64,000 bases of DNA from Aquirhabdus parva (lineage in GTDB: Bacteria > Pseudomonadota > Gammaproteobacteria > Pseudomonadales > Moraxellaceae). Both the position numbers and the translations under genes were made by a program. Location: NCBI RefSeq assembly GCF_003351745.1, contig NZ_CP031222.1, positions 2,772,207 through 2,836,206 of the forward strand, written 5' to 3'. Numbering within the stretch: the first letter of the stretch is position 1; each line of letters starts with the position of its first letter. The notes beneath the pieces are model-generated. The model did not search any database. It saw only the letters and a program-made list of their open reading frames with translations, and had not been told where the DNA came from. This document shows positions 1 to 8,412 of this stretch, one piece after another.

Positions 1-43
1 ATTAGCCCATGCCTGTAGCCCGCACTTGAAGCAACCGTCACGT

Positions 44-958
44 TCAAATGGTCTGCCCAAACGTATCGCAGACCTCAATCCGCCCTTGTTGAAAGCCAAG
101 CTGAAACCACTTGACACGCTGAGCACTGGTGCCATGGGTAAAGCTATCTGGGACCACATAACCACGAGCACGCTGCTGCAAACGATCATCGCCAATCGCG
201 GTTGCCGCATTTAATGCCTCTTCAATATCACCCGCTTGCAAAAAATTCACCCGCTGCTGATTGCGATTTGCCCAGACCCCAGCAAAACAATCCGCCTGTA
301 ACTCCTGACGTACCGAAAGTGCATTGGACTGCACCTTACTCGCATTTTGCCGCGCACTTTGTATCTTATCTGCGATACCCAGTAAATTCTGGACGTGATG
401 CCCGACCTCATGTGCCACCACATAAGCACGGGCAAAATCACCAGCCTCATCATTAGACCCTGATCCACTATTTTGCTGATCACCACTGATGCCTAACTGC
501 TGACGCATGTCCTTAAAGAAATCCATATCAAGATAGACTTTTTGATCCATCGGGCAATAAAAAGGACCCATTGCCGACTCTGCTGCACCGCAACCAGACT
601 GGATGGTACCGCTAAATAACGTTAACTTTGGCGGCTGGTAGGTCGCATGATGCTCTTGAAAGATCTGCCGCCAAGTATCTTCGGTATCCGCCAGCACTAC
701 ACTGACAAACTTCTTATCCCGAGCACTCTCAGGCGTATCCACCACCGGCTGACCACTTTGGGTTACAGCCGACCCTGTCGATTGCACCTGTTGGCTTAAA
801 CCCAAAGTCACGGAAGGATCAATGCCGCACCCCTTCCAAAGCACCAGTGCTAAAACAAGCGTCCCTATGCCTACCCCACCGCCAACCCGAAAACCACGAC
901 CACTGCTTCCGCGAGCGTCTTCGACGTTGTCACTTTCTCTTCGATCTTCCCAACGCAC
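44..958 (-). CDS. Neutral zinc metallopeptidase, YpfJ family
   Basis: About 304 residues. It has a short cytoplasmic N-terminus with the family signature RRESDNVED, one membrane segment near residues 29-45, then a periplasmic peptidase domain with the zinc motif HEVGH at about 183-187. Cysteines near 123 and 135 and a C-terminal CDTF follow the family pattern. I place the start at a GTG (position 958): an AGAGG ribosome site lies 7 nt upstream, and the N-terminus VRWEDRRESDNVED then matches the usual start of this family. The open frame reaches back to 1063, but that extension is not family-like. Substrate and role of the family are poorly known. Confidence 0.88.
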   Translation of the reverse strand: MRWEDRRESDNVEDARGSSGRGFRVGGGVGIGTLVLALVLWKGCGIDPSVTLGLSQQVQSTGSAVTQSGQPVVDTPESARDKKFVSVVLADTEDTWRQIFQEHHATYQPPKLTLFSGTIQSGCGAAESAMGPFYCPMDQKVYLDMDFFKDMRQQLGISGDQQNSGSGSNDEAGDFARAYVVAHEVGHHVQNLLGIADKIQSARQNASKVQSNALSVRQELQADCFAGVWANRNQQRVNFLQAGDIEEALNAATAIGDDRLQQRARGYVVPDSFTHGTSAQRVKWFQLGFQQGRIEVCDTFGQTI

Positions 959-1239
959 AAGAGCACCTCTTCTCGAAACAAATGATTTAACTCGCTTATA
1001 CACCAACATCCATAGACTGCATATAGTCAAAAAAGTACGCACAATGCGCGTATTAAGACTCAAATCTCCACAGCCTCTCTATTTTCAGCATCTTCCTCAA
1101 AATGGACACTGACTCATCATTTATTCATCTAAGACCTCAACGTAAAAAGGCATCATCAGAATGAAATTCATTTGTTTTTTGTACAAAATATGATAATGAT
1201 GAGACATGATTCACACCAATCAGATAATTAGGATCCTCT

Positions 1240-2409
1240 ATGGCGCGTTTACAAACGGCACTCTCTCTCTTGATCGCCAGTACAGCACTGCCTGCTTTTG
1301 CAGCCACACCCAAAGCAACACCGCAAAAGGCACCCAGTCTGGTTGAGATTCCATCCGCACCAGAAAACAATCCATCGCCAGCTACACCGCAGGCCTGTAC
1401 GAGCATCGATGCCGATGCTGCGCGGCTTGCCTGCTATGATGTTGCATTAGGTCGGCAAGTCAATGTGCCCACCGCAACCCAAAATGATAATAAAGCGAAA
1501 GCCATTACCGTCACGCAGACTAAAGACGTCCCACTCTCGACTGCAATCAACCCTTTTGATGCAGCCAACCAAAGTACCACTCCGATTACACCCACGACAT
1601 CGCTACTCGATCGACGTTGGGAGCTTTCTCCAGAATCAAAATTGGGGACATTTACACTACGCGCGCATAAGCCATTATATATTTTACCTATTTTCTACAA
1701 CAACAACCCCAACACCACGCCATCAAGTCCTAACCCACTTAATACCGTGACTAAGCCATTGAATATCGACGATGCTGAATCAAAATTTCAATTCAGCTTA
1801 AAAACTAAAGCTCTAGAAAATATCTTTGGTAACAATGGTGACTTATGGCTCGGCTATACCCAGACATCCCGTTGGCAAGTCTACAACGCTGAGGATTCAC
1901 GACCATTTCGTGAAACCAATTATGAGCCTGAAGCCAGTTTAATCTTCCGTACCAATTACAACTTTTTGGGCCTTGATGGCAGGTTACTCGGGCTTACCTT
2001 AGACCATCAATCCAATGGCCGTGCATTACCTCTCTCTCGCAGTTGGAATCGGGCGATCCTAAATATTGGACTTGAGCGCGGAGACTGGGTCGTTATGCTA
2101 CGTCCTTGGTATCGTATACCCGAAAGCAAAGCTGATGACGATAATCCAGATATCAGCAACTACCTCGGCCGCGGTGACCTACAGATCACTCGGAAGTGGA
2201 ATAACCAAGAATTCTCCTTAATGCTGCGTCATAGCCTCAAAACTGGTGATAAGTCACACGGCGCAGCACAACTCGACTGGACATTCCCGCTCCAAGGTAA
2301 TCTACGCGGGTTTGTTCAGGTGTTTAATGGTTACGGTGAAAGCCTGATCGACTACAATCATCAATCTACTTACGTTGGGCTCGGCGTCTCTTTGCTGAAC
2401 TGGTACTAG
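1240..2409 (+). CDS. pldA: Outer-membrane phospholipase A1 (OMPLA)
   Basis: A 389-residue protein that hydrolyses phospholipids reaching the outer leaflet of the outer membrane. A signal peptide is visible at residues 1-21 (hydrophobic, ending AFA-A). A Pro/Thr-rich linker includes a C..RLACYD module at about 52-66, common in proteobacterial homologues. The barrel carries the catalytic signature DHQSNG with His256 and Ser258. Asn270 lies 12 residues after the serine, the same spacing as the His142/Ser144/Asn156 triad of E. coli OMPLA. It ends in an aromatic residue, typical of outer-membrane proteins. It is a single gene, and mlaFEDCB 10 kb away acts on the same substrate class. Confidence 0.92.
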   Translation: MARLQTALSLLIASTALPAFAATPKATPQKAPSLVEIPSAPENNPSPATPQACTSIDADAARLACYDVALGRQVNVPTATQNDNKAKAITVTQTKDVPLSTAINPFDAANQSTTPITPTTSLLDRRWELSPESKLGTFTLRAHKPLYILPIFYNNNPNTTPSSPNPLNTVTKPLNIDDAESKFQFSLKTKALENIFGNNGDLWLGYTQTSRWQVYNAEDSRPFRETNYEPEASLIFRTNYNFLGLDGRLLGLTLDHQSNGRALPLSRSWNRAILNIGLERGDWVVMLRPWYRIPESKADDDNPDISNYLGRGDLQITRKWNNQEFSLMLRHSLKTGDKSHGAAQLDWTFPLQGNLRGFVQVFNGYGESLIDYNHQSTYVGLGVSLLNWY

Positions 2410-2426
2410 CCGCGAGATTACCCCAA

Positions 2427-2458
2427 AGCCCCCTCAGGCTCTCATCTGGAGGGGGTTC
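2427..2458 (+). terminator. Possible terminator after pldA
   Basis: A GC-rich inverted repeat, CCCCCTC (2429-2435) and GAGGGGG (2449-2455), stands 19 nt after the pldA stop. Only a short T stretch follows, so Rho-independent function is uncertain. Confidence 0.5.
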
Positions 2459-2533
2459 TATACAAAATGGACCACACAGTCAAAAAGAAATATTTTTTCT
2501 TTATACTATTTTTAGATTTTTAATGCTGATGCC

Positions 2534-2562
2534 TTGCTTATTGATCATTGTTGCCCTACAAT
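2534..2562 (+). promoter_or_regulatory. Candidate promoter of the helicase leader
   Basis: TTGCTT (2534-2539), 17 nt spacer, TACAAT (2557-2562). The -10 matches consensus at 5 of 6 positions, the -35 only at 3 of 6. If used, it gives a leader of roughly 520 nt before the helicase start codon. Confidence 0.3.
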
Positions 2563-2569
2563 CTCGCCA

Positions 2570-3091
2570 CGCACTTTTCACGTTCATGCCTGAACTTTTC
2601 CACTGACCAGTCAGTTTAGTCACGCCGCCTTAAAACAGCCAAAACTAAGCGACTAAATTAAGCGTCCACATTCAAGAGAATGTAACCAACGCCCAAGTCG
2701 ATAGCCTTATCGACAATCTTCAGGCCACGTCCAAAAGCATTTGTGTGTTTTTGTGTATAAGCCCTGCATCGTCTTTTTCAGGAAGCCTCTATTGAATTGA
2801 TTCATTTTGAATCATTTGATCTGATTTGGCTTTGTTTAAAGAATTTAGGTCATCTATTTGATATGTCTCGTATGTGATGCTTTTGCTTTTTATTTTAGAG
2901 CAAGCAACCATGGCGAGCGAAAGTCAAACTACCGATGTGCCCACATTCAAAACGATACGAGACTCGTCAGACTTTATAACCGACGATATAAACGGTTTTA
3001 TAAAGTAATACGTTGGTCCTTATCCCTGCTCGCGCCGATGCGCTATTTTGATTTTTTTTAATTGGAGTGTCCGAGAAACGGACAAAACCCC
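2570..3091 (+). promoter_or_regulatory. Long structured leader upstream of DEAD-box gene
   Basis: There is no convincing gene in this stretch (a 67-codon frame at 2858-3061 lacks any family signal). It is rich in perfect inverted repeats: arms 2582-2586/2591-2595, 2602-2607/2610-2615, 2615-2621/2651-2657, 2668-2673/2678-2683, 2697-2703/2708-2714, 2798-2803/2809-2814, a 9-bp long-range pair 2865-2873/2955-2963, an imperfect stem 2973-2982/2993-3004, and the hairpin 3068-3084 next to the start codon. I read it as a probable regulatory 5' untranslated region; that reading is an inference. Confidence 0.5.
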
Positions 3092-3094
3092 ATG
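3064..3094 (+). promoter_or_regulatory. Shine-Dalgarno separated from ATG by a perfect hairpin
   Basis: GGAG at 3064-3067 is followed directly by a perfect stem TGTCCG (3068-3073), loop AGAAA, CGGACA (3079-3084), then AAACCCC and ATG at 3092. Unfolded, GGAG is 24 nt from the ATG; with the hairpin folded only 7 nt remain. A weaker GGA inside the 3' arm (3080-3082) is an alternative ribosome site. Confidence 0.5.
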
Positions 3095-5026
3095 AGCATG
3101 ACTTTTTCTGATTTTGAGCTAGCCCCTAGCCTACAACAAGCACTGACCGATCTTGAATATACCGCACCGACTGATGTTCAGTTGCAAGCGATCCCTGCAG
3201 CACTCGCAGGTAAAGACCTTCTCGTATCAAGCCAAACTGGTAGCGGTAAAACTGCTGCATTCTTGCTGCCAACGTTAAACGCTCTGGCGATGCAAGACCA
3301 ACCATCCCTGAATGCACGTTTGAAAAACATGCCTTCACCGAACATTCTCGTACTCTGCCCAACCCGCGAACTTGCACAGCAAGTTAGTCAAGATGCAATC
3401 AAACTGGTTCGCCATGTACGCGGTGTACGCATTGCAACCGTTATGGGCGGCATGCCTTTCGGTAAGCAAATTGCACAGTTGAAAGGCGCGCAAGTTCTCA
3501 TCGCTACACCAGGTCGTCTGCTTGACCTCGTAAACCGTCGTCAACTCGCACTGAACGAAGTCGATGCGTTGATCGTCGATGAAGCTGACCGTATGTTGGA
3601 TCTGGGCTTCTCTGAAGACCTAGAAGCCATCGGTGACTTGGCTGCAAACCGTAAACAAACACTGATGTTCTCTGCAACATTCGCAGATCGCATCATCCAT
3701 CTTGCAAAACGCATGATGAAAGCTGACCCAACACGCATCGCGATTGAAACAGGTCACTCAACCAATCTAGACGTCACCCAAACACTGCATTGGACTGATG
3801 GTTTTGAACACAAGAAAAAATTGCTGTCCCATTGGTTGAATGATGAAACCATGGATCAAGCCGTTGTGTTTGCAAGCACTCAAGAAGATACCGACATGTT
3901 GGCTGAAGAGCTGGCAATGGCGGGTCATCAAGTGGTTGCACTGCATGGTGCGATGCCACAAGCCGTACGTATGCGCCGTATCCGCAGCCTACGTGAAGGT
4001 AAAGTTCGCGTTCTGGTTGCAACCGATGTTGCGGCACGTGGTCTTGACGTTCCTGCGATCAGCCATGTAATCAACTTTGGCTTGCCAATGAAAAACGAAG
4101 ACTACGTACACCGTATTGGCCGTACTGGACGTGCAGGTCGTAGTGGTCAAGCGATCACCTTGGCGACTCATCGTGAACGCAGCAAGATTCGTGCGCTTGA
4201 AGACTACTTACAAGCCAAAATCAACGTAACCGAAATCGCTGGCCTTGAGCCAAGCCCACCACCTGCAGGCAGCGATCGTCGCGGCCGTGACGGTGGTCGC
4301 GGTGGTTTTGGTGGCGGCCGCAACAGCGGTGGTTATGGCCGTGATGGCGGTGGTCGCAGTAGCGGTTATAGCCGTGATGGCGGCAGCCGTGATTCTGGTG
4401 GCTATCGCGGTAACCGTGATGGCGCAGCAGCACCGCGCGACTTCGGTAACAGCGAAGGTGGTCGTGGCTTTAGCCGTGACTCTGCGCCACGTGATTCAGC
4501 ACCACGTGATTTCAATTCTCCACGTCCAGAACGTGATGGCCAACGCTTCAACAGCGACCGTCCACGTGGTAATGATGAAAACCGTGGCAATCGTTTTGAC
4601 TCACGTCCAGCCGGTGATCGTCCACGTCCAGCGGGTGACCGCCCGTATCCATCACGTGATGGCGGTGCTCCGCGTAGCGCAGGTTTCAGCCGTGATGGTG
4701 GCGATCGTGCACCGCGTGGCGACTTCAACCGTGATTCAGGCGCAGGTCGTGGCTTTAGCCGTGATGGCGCTGCACCACGTCCGTTCAGCAGCCCGCGTGC
4801 GGGTGGCAACGAACGTAGCTTCAACTCAGAAGTAGGTGGTCGTAACGAAGGTCGTGTCGTTGGAGAACGTAACTTCAACCGTGAAGGCGCAGCCAACACT
4901 GCACCAGCGCGTCCACGTCGCGAATTCCAAGCTGGCAGCCGTGATGACCGTTTTGAACGTCAAGAACGCCGCTTTGGTGGAGACTCTGCTCCGCGCACTG
5001 ACTTCCGCAAAAAACGCGAAGACTAA
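3092..5026 (+). CDS. DEAD-box ATP-dependent RNA helicase with Arg/Gly-rich tail
   Basis: 644 residues from ATG 3092 (ATG 3098 is also possible; the frame extends to a TTG at 3062, but the family N-terminus is MTFxDFELAP-like). All helicase motifs are present: GSGKT at about 50-54, PTREL near 90, TPGR near 139, DEAD at 163-166, SAT at 194-196, ATDVAARGLD near 310-319 and HRIGRTGRAGR near 340-350. Residues from about 388 to the end (some 255 aa) are low-complexity, built of RDGG, SRDG, APRD and RGG-like units, an RNA-binding disordered tail. RhlE/DeaD-like roles in ribosome assembly or mRNA decay are likely, but the exact paralogue cannot be assigned. Confidence 0.93.
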   Translation: MSMTFSDFELAPSLQQALTDLEYTAPTDVQLQAIPAALAGKDLLVSSQTGSGKTAAFLLPTLNALAMQDQPSLNARLKNMPSPNILVLCPTRELAQQVSQDAIKLVRHVRGVRIATVMGGMPFGKQIAQLKGAQVLIATPGRLLDLVNRRQLALNEVDALIVDEADRMLDLGFSEDLEAIGDLAANRKQTLMFSATFADRIIHLAKRMMKADPTRIAIETGHSTNLDVTQTLHWTDGFEHKKKLLSHWLNDETMDQAVVFASTQEDTDMLAEELAMAGHQVVALHGAMPQAVRMRRIRSLREGKVRVLVATDVAARGLDVPAISHVINFGLPMKNEDYVHRIGRTGRAGRSGQAITLATHRERSKIRALEDYLQAKINVTEIAGLEPSPPPAGSDRRGRDGGRGGFGGGRNSGGYGRDGGGRSSGYSRDGGSRDSGGYRGNRDGAAAPRDFGNSEGGRGFSRDSAPRDSAPRDFNSPRPERDGQRFNSDRPRGNDENRGNRFDSRPAGDRPRPAGDRPYPSRDGGAPRSAGFSRDGGDRAPRGDFNRDSGAGRGFSRDGAAPRPFSSPRAGGNERSFNSEVGGRNEGRVVGERNFNREGAANTAPARPRREFQAGSRDDRFERQERRFGGDSAPRTDFRKKRED

Positions 5027-5051
5027 TTTTATCTAAAAGATGAAATCAATG

Positions 5052-5088
5052 ATCCCTCTGCATGTTGAAGCATGCAGGGGGATTTTTT
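5052..5088 (+). terminator. Rho-independent terminator after helicase gene
   Basis: 13-bp stem (5052-5064 with 5071-5083, one wobble pair), 6-nt loop and a T6 run at 5083-5088, 25 nt after the helicase stop codon. Confidence 0.9.
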
Positions 5089-5125
5089 ATGGCTTAGTAT
5101 CGGATAACGTAGATTGTTTTAATAC

Positions 5126-6091
5126 TTAAAAAAGATACGGCAAGCTAACCTTCGCCCAAACCGTTTGTCCTTCAGGGCGATTACGTGCATCAAATTCTTT
5201 CTCCCAGCGCAATTCTGCCGACGCGTATTTTAAGAAAGTGAGATGCACGGCTGGGCCAATGGCAAAGGCTTGACCTCGATTTCCATTCGATACTGGCATA
5301 CCCATCACGTCTGTGACGGCTTCACCATACTGCTTATCATCGGTCGTCTGCTTGAAGTAGTAGCCATTGACACCGAGGTGCAGGTTATCTGCCACTTTGT
5401 ACGTCAGCGAATAATCAAAGTGAAAGATTTGCCCTGAGCGGTAATCGGTGTCTTTGTTTTTTTGATTAAAGCTGTACGAGAGTTTGGTAGAGACCTCGAC
5501 GTTGTCATTGGGCTGCCAAGTAATTGGAAATACTGGCTTATAGGTATAGAAGTTATTGCTGGTATTGGCCAGACGCGTGGCATCATATTTTCCGGTTGGA
5601 ACCGTGACTTCAAGTCCAGTACCCACAGTCAGATTTTTGCCAAAGCCCCACAAAATGATAGGCGCAAATTGAATATCACCAAGCCCATCACGACTGTCCT
5701 TATTCACTCCCCCGACAAAATCTGGAAATGAAACCGTTACTTTGGTGAATGGGACGGCAAGATACCCAGCGAGTCGACCGCCGCCGGGCAGCGTAATACC
5801 ACTGAGATAATCAACACGAGGAATGATGCTGTTTGAATTGACCTTAAAGTCTGGGATATCTCCGCCTAGGATCGCCGAATTAAACTTCGTGGCGGAATAA
5901 TGGTTGTAATACAGATCAAACACGAAAAGATTATCCGGTAAGCTGGCAAGATCCAGAGGGGCAACAAACATACCATCACTACCCGCGCCGACATTGTCAA
6001 CCCCTGTTTCTGTGGCCAATGCCGAATGGCTAAAACACACAGCGACTGCCCCTGCTAAAGCGAGCTTGATAAACGAGATTCGATTTTCCAT
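5126..6091 (-). CDS. Outer-membrane beta-barrel, phenol-degradation MetA-like
   Basis: About 321 residues from ATG 6091. A signal peptide (KLALAGAVAVCFSHSALA) precedes a beta-rich protein with alternating aromatic strands, ending SLPYLF, as outer-membrane proteins do. Overall pattern (GxxDNVGAGxDGMFVAP near the start, DGLGDIQFAPIILWG in the middle) fits the family annotated as 'MetA-pathway of phenol degradation' / SphX-like transporters, thought to admit hydrophobic compounds. ATG 6091 is preferred over the longest frame (6112) because GAGGTG lies 9 nt upstream and the signal peptide then begins properly. Substrate unknown. It stands alone, convergent with the helicase gene. Confidence 0.8.
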   Translation of the reverse strand: MENRISFIKLALAGAVAVCFSHSALATETGVDNVGAGSDGMFVAPLDLASLPDNLFVFDLYYNHYSATKFNSAILGGDIPDFKVNSNSIIPRVDYLSGITLPGGGRLAGYLAVPFTKVTVSFPDFVGGVNKDSRDGLGDIQFAPIILWGFGKNLTVGTGLEVTVPTGKYDATRLANTSNNFYTYKPVFPITWQPNDNVEVSTKLSYSFNQKNKDTDYRSGQIFHFDYSLTYKVADNLHLGVNGYYFKQTTDDKQYGEAVTDVMGMPVSNGNRGQAFAIGPAVHLTFLKYASAELRWEKEFDARNRPEGQTVWAKVSLPYLF

Positions 6092-6240
6092 TTTCGATGA
6101 CACCTCATGCATGATTGACTCAGCGCTCCATATCGATGGAACCCATTGGACAGAACTTTTCCTACCCCGCTCTTTTTTGCCTCCACTCCAACATTCAATA
6201 ATTGATATAGAATTAATTTAAATTTTACTTAGACCATGTA

Positions 6241-7416
6241 TTAATACTTCGTTACAGTCGCTGACTGGACGCTCCCACGATTACGCCGCCAGACCAGCAA
6301 TAACGCCACCACCATCACTCCCGCAAACCCAATACTGACCAATGGAACACTTGCTGCGTTGTCATTTGTGACACTGAACGAAGCAATCAATGGCCCAAAG
6401 GCACAACCCAGCAACTGTGACGCTGGTACAAGCATGGCAACGCGCCCTGCTGGATCAGCAGCCATGGCTAGCCGAATTTGGAACGGCATAAAAAATTGCC
6501 AGACAAAGCCAAATCCTAAACACAACATGGCAAAAATCAGTGTATTGCCCGTAGGTAATACATAAATCACCAGCGCGATTGCGCCAATGAGAACAGCACC
6601 CACGCTCATCGTGATTAGCAATGGCAATTTTCTAACCAGCAGAATGGCAACGGCGCTGCCTATGATTTGTAAAAGTAGCACCCAAGCGATCAGCGTTTGC
6701 ACACCGATAGCACCGAAACCCACGGCACGTCCCAGTGGATCCATATAAGCCCATAGCGCCCCTATCGCACTCAGAAATGCAAAGGGAACCGCCAATACAA
6801 ACACTGTCATACCGGATGCAACTGGAGGTGTCGTTTCATCTACGAGCGTAGTGAGCTGTGTCGGAATAAACGGTAATAACAAAAGAGAGAGCAGCGCCAA
6901 TATGGCAAGTGCAACAAAACCTGATTGCCAGCCACCCGAGGGCATGACATAGCGAGCCAAGAACAGTGTCACCAGCGCCTGCAAGAAGGTTTGCACCATC
7001 AGAAATAGCCCTGCCATCTGATCGGGATGTGCGGTACGGACAATCATACTGGTGGTTAACCACAGCATCGCACCTTCGATCAGTCCCGCGAACATACGCA
7101 GGATCGTAAAGGCAGTATCACCGCTGCCCCTCACCATGATCACATTGATGACGGCTAACAAGATAATCGTTACACACGCTATCCAGCGTAAACGATGTAT
7201 AGAGAAGAATTTTTCCGCAAGAATGACACCGATACCAATCGCGAAAATCTCACCCATGGCGACAATCCCGACTCCCTCCATAGTGATTTGATGTTCTGCA
7301 ACCAACTCACCCAGTAGTACAGGCTGCAAACCCAGTATCAGTAGCGCCAGAGAGCCCAGCATCAGTGCTGCGGCTTTCTCAAAGCGGCTGAACTGGAAAG
7401 GGGGTTTCGTCGTCAT
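6241..7416 (-). CDS. MFS transporter of the TetR-controlled cluster
   Basis: About 391 residues with twelve predicted membrane segments and the relaxed layout of a sugar/drug exporter of the major facilitator superfamily; no substrate motif that I recognise. The fourth methionine of the frame (7416) is chosen because AGG lies 9 nt upstream, while upstream ATGs abut it. It is divergent from the TetR gene; the 308-bp gap carries the double operator at 7646-7682. Shared operators with the oxidase unit (11.1 kb) suggest it moves the substrate or product of that unit, or exports an inhibitory relative. This is inference. Confidence 0.85.
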   Translation of the reverse strand: MTTKPPFQFSRFEKAAALMLGSLALLILGLQPVLLGELVAEHQITMEGVGIVAMGEIFAIGIGVILAEKFFSIHRLRWIACVTIILLAVINVIMVRGSGDTAFTILRMFAGLIEGAMLWLTTSMIVRTAHPDQMAGLFLMVQTFLQALVTLFLARYVMPSGGWQSGFVALAILALLSLLLLPFIPTQLTTLVDETTPPVASGMTVFVLAVPFAFLSAIGALWAYMDPLGRAVGFGAIGVQTLIAWVLLLQIIGSAVAILLVRKLPLLITMSVGAVLIGAIALVIYVLPTGNTLIFAMLCLGFGFVWQFFMPFQIRLAMAADPAGRVAMLVPASQLLGCAFGPLIASFSVTNDNAASVPLVSIGFAGVMVVALLLVWRRNRGSVQSATVTKY

Positions 7417-7636
7417 GCACATCATCCTGATGCTTAAGAAAGTGATAGATTGATCTTTAACCTTTGCATACCATCACGACTGATCTCATTTGCCGCGACG
7501 GATCATGCTCTTTGTATAAAAATGCACGCAAGTCCTTGCACAATCTCGGGTTGTAATCTTGAAAACCCGCCATAGAATGGGATAAGTCGGAGCGACGACA
7601 AATACCTATATTGTTCTGTTGTTGCTCATTCACCAC

Positions 7637-7665
7637 TTGCACACAAATATAGTCATCACTATAAT
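7637..7665 (+). promoter_or_regulatory. Promoter of the TetR gene
   Basis: TTGCAC (7637-7642), 17-nt spacer, perfect TATAAT (7660-7665). The -10 lies at the centre of the 37-bp palindrome, so a bound repressor would block polymerase. Predicted start near 7672 gives a leader of about 53 nt. Confidence 0.6.
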
Positions 7666-7682
7666 ATAGTGATGACTATATT
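7646..7682. promoter_or_regulatory. Double TetR operator, 37-bp perfect palindrome
   Basis: Every base from 7646 to 7682 pairs with its partner around the central A at 7664. It contains two 14-bp sites, ATAGTCATCACTAT (7649-7662) and ATAGTGATGACTAT (7666-7679), whose centres are 17 bp apart. The same two-site layout recurs at 11089-11119. Position between divergent MFS and TetR genes, over a -10 element, fits autorepression by the adjacent TetR protein. Confidence 0.85.
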
Positions 7683-7724
7683 ATAGCCAATGCAATTACG
7701 CAAGCCTCATTGGAAATATTTTTT

Positions 7725-8384
7725 ATGGCCACTTCTCGCCCAAAAAAAACGGAATTGCTGGAACTGGAACCCAAGATGCAGCCCGCCCAAACGCGTGCGA
7801 CTCAGACCTATGAACGGATTCTAGAAGCAGCAGCAGAAACACTGGCTGAGGTGGGCTTTGAACGGTTATCGACCAATCTGGTCTGCCAGCGGGCAGAACT
7901 CACGCCGCCAGCGCTTTATCGCTATTTCCCGAATAAATATGCGCTGTTGCATGAACTGTCACGTCGACTCATGGAGCGGCAAAATGCAATCATCCCGAAG
8001 TGGCTGACGCCAGAAGTGTTTACTGGTGGGCTCAAATCTTTAGAAGCCGCCCTACTCGGATTGCAGCTCGAAACTTATGAAATTACCCGTGAGACGACGG
8101 GAGGCATGTGGATTATTCGTGCCATGCGTGCCGTACCGATGCTGCAAGAAGTGCGTTTAGCTTCAGATCTGGAAGTATCAACCTATAATGTTGAACTCTT
8201 GCGTGAAGCATTGCCGCATATTGCCCCCGCCCAATTACTATTGATCAGCAGAGTTGCGATCGAGATGGCCTACTCCCCGATGGAAATGCTGTTCGATGAT
8301 CCAGCACTGGAGCCCAAAGCTGTTATGTCAATCGTGGCCTCTGCTTTGGCGGCCTATTTCATCCGACTTGGTGCGGCTGAGTAA
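7725..8384 (+). CDS. TetR-family transcriptional regulator
   Basis: 219 residues from ATG 7725 (frame extends to TTG 7710; GGAAA lies 10 nt before the ATG). The N-terminal helix-turn-helix spans roughly residues 28-72, with the typical TetR sequence ILEAAAETLAEVGFERLSTN and ALYRYFPNKYALLHEL. The C-terminal ligand domain is not similar to any regulator I can name. It almost certainly binds the palindrome overlapping its own promoter and the related one at 11.1 kb, thereby controlling the MFS gene, itself and the oxidase/PLP-enzyme unit. It runs convergent to the PLP-enzyme gene with a 28-bp gap. Confidence 0.93.
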   Translation: MATSRPKKTELLELEPKMQPAQTRATQTYERILEAAAETLAEVGFERLSTNLVCQRAELTPPALYRYFPNKYALLHELSRRLMERQNAIIPKWLTPEVFTGGLKSLEAALLGLQLETYEITRETTGGMWIIRAMRAVPMLQEVRLASDLEVSTYNVELLREALPHIAPAQLLLISRVAIEMAYSPMEMLFDDPALEPKAVMSIVASALAAYFIRLGAAE

Positions 8385-8412
8385 TGTTGCTGTTTTAAAT
8401 CAACGTCATGAC

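Noticed and set aside
2858-3061. 67-codon frame before the helicase
   Set aside because: No homology or ribosome site and it overlaps the structured leader; more likely untranslated.
4245-4899. Long frames on both strands inside the helicase tail (196 and 165 codons)
   Set aside because: They are shadows of the Arg/Gly/Asp repeat coding sequence and have no ribosome site or family signal.
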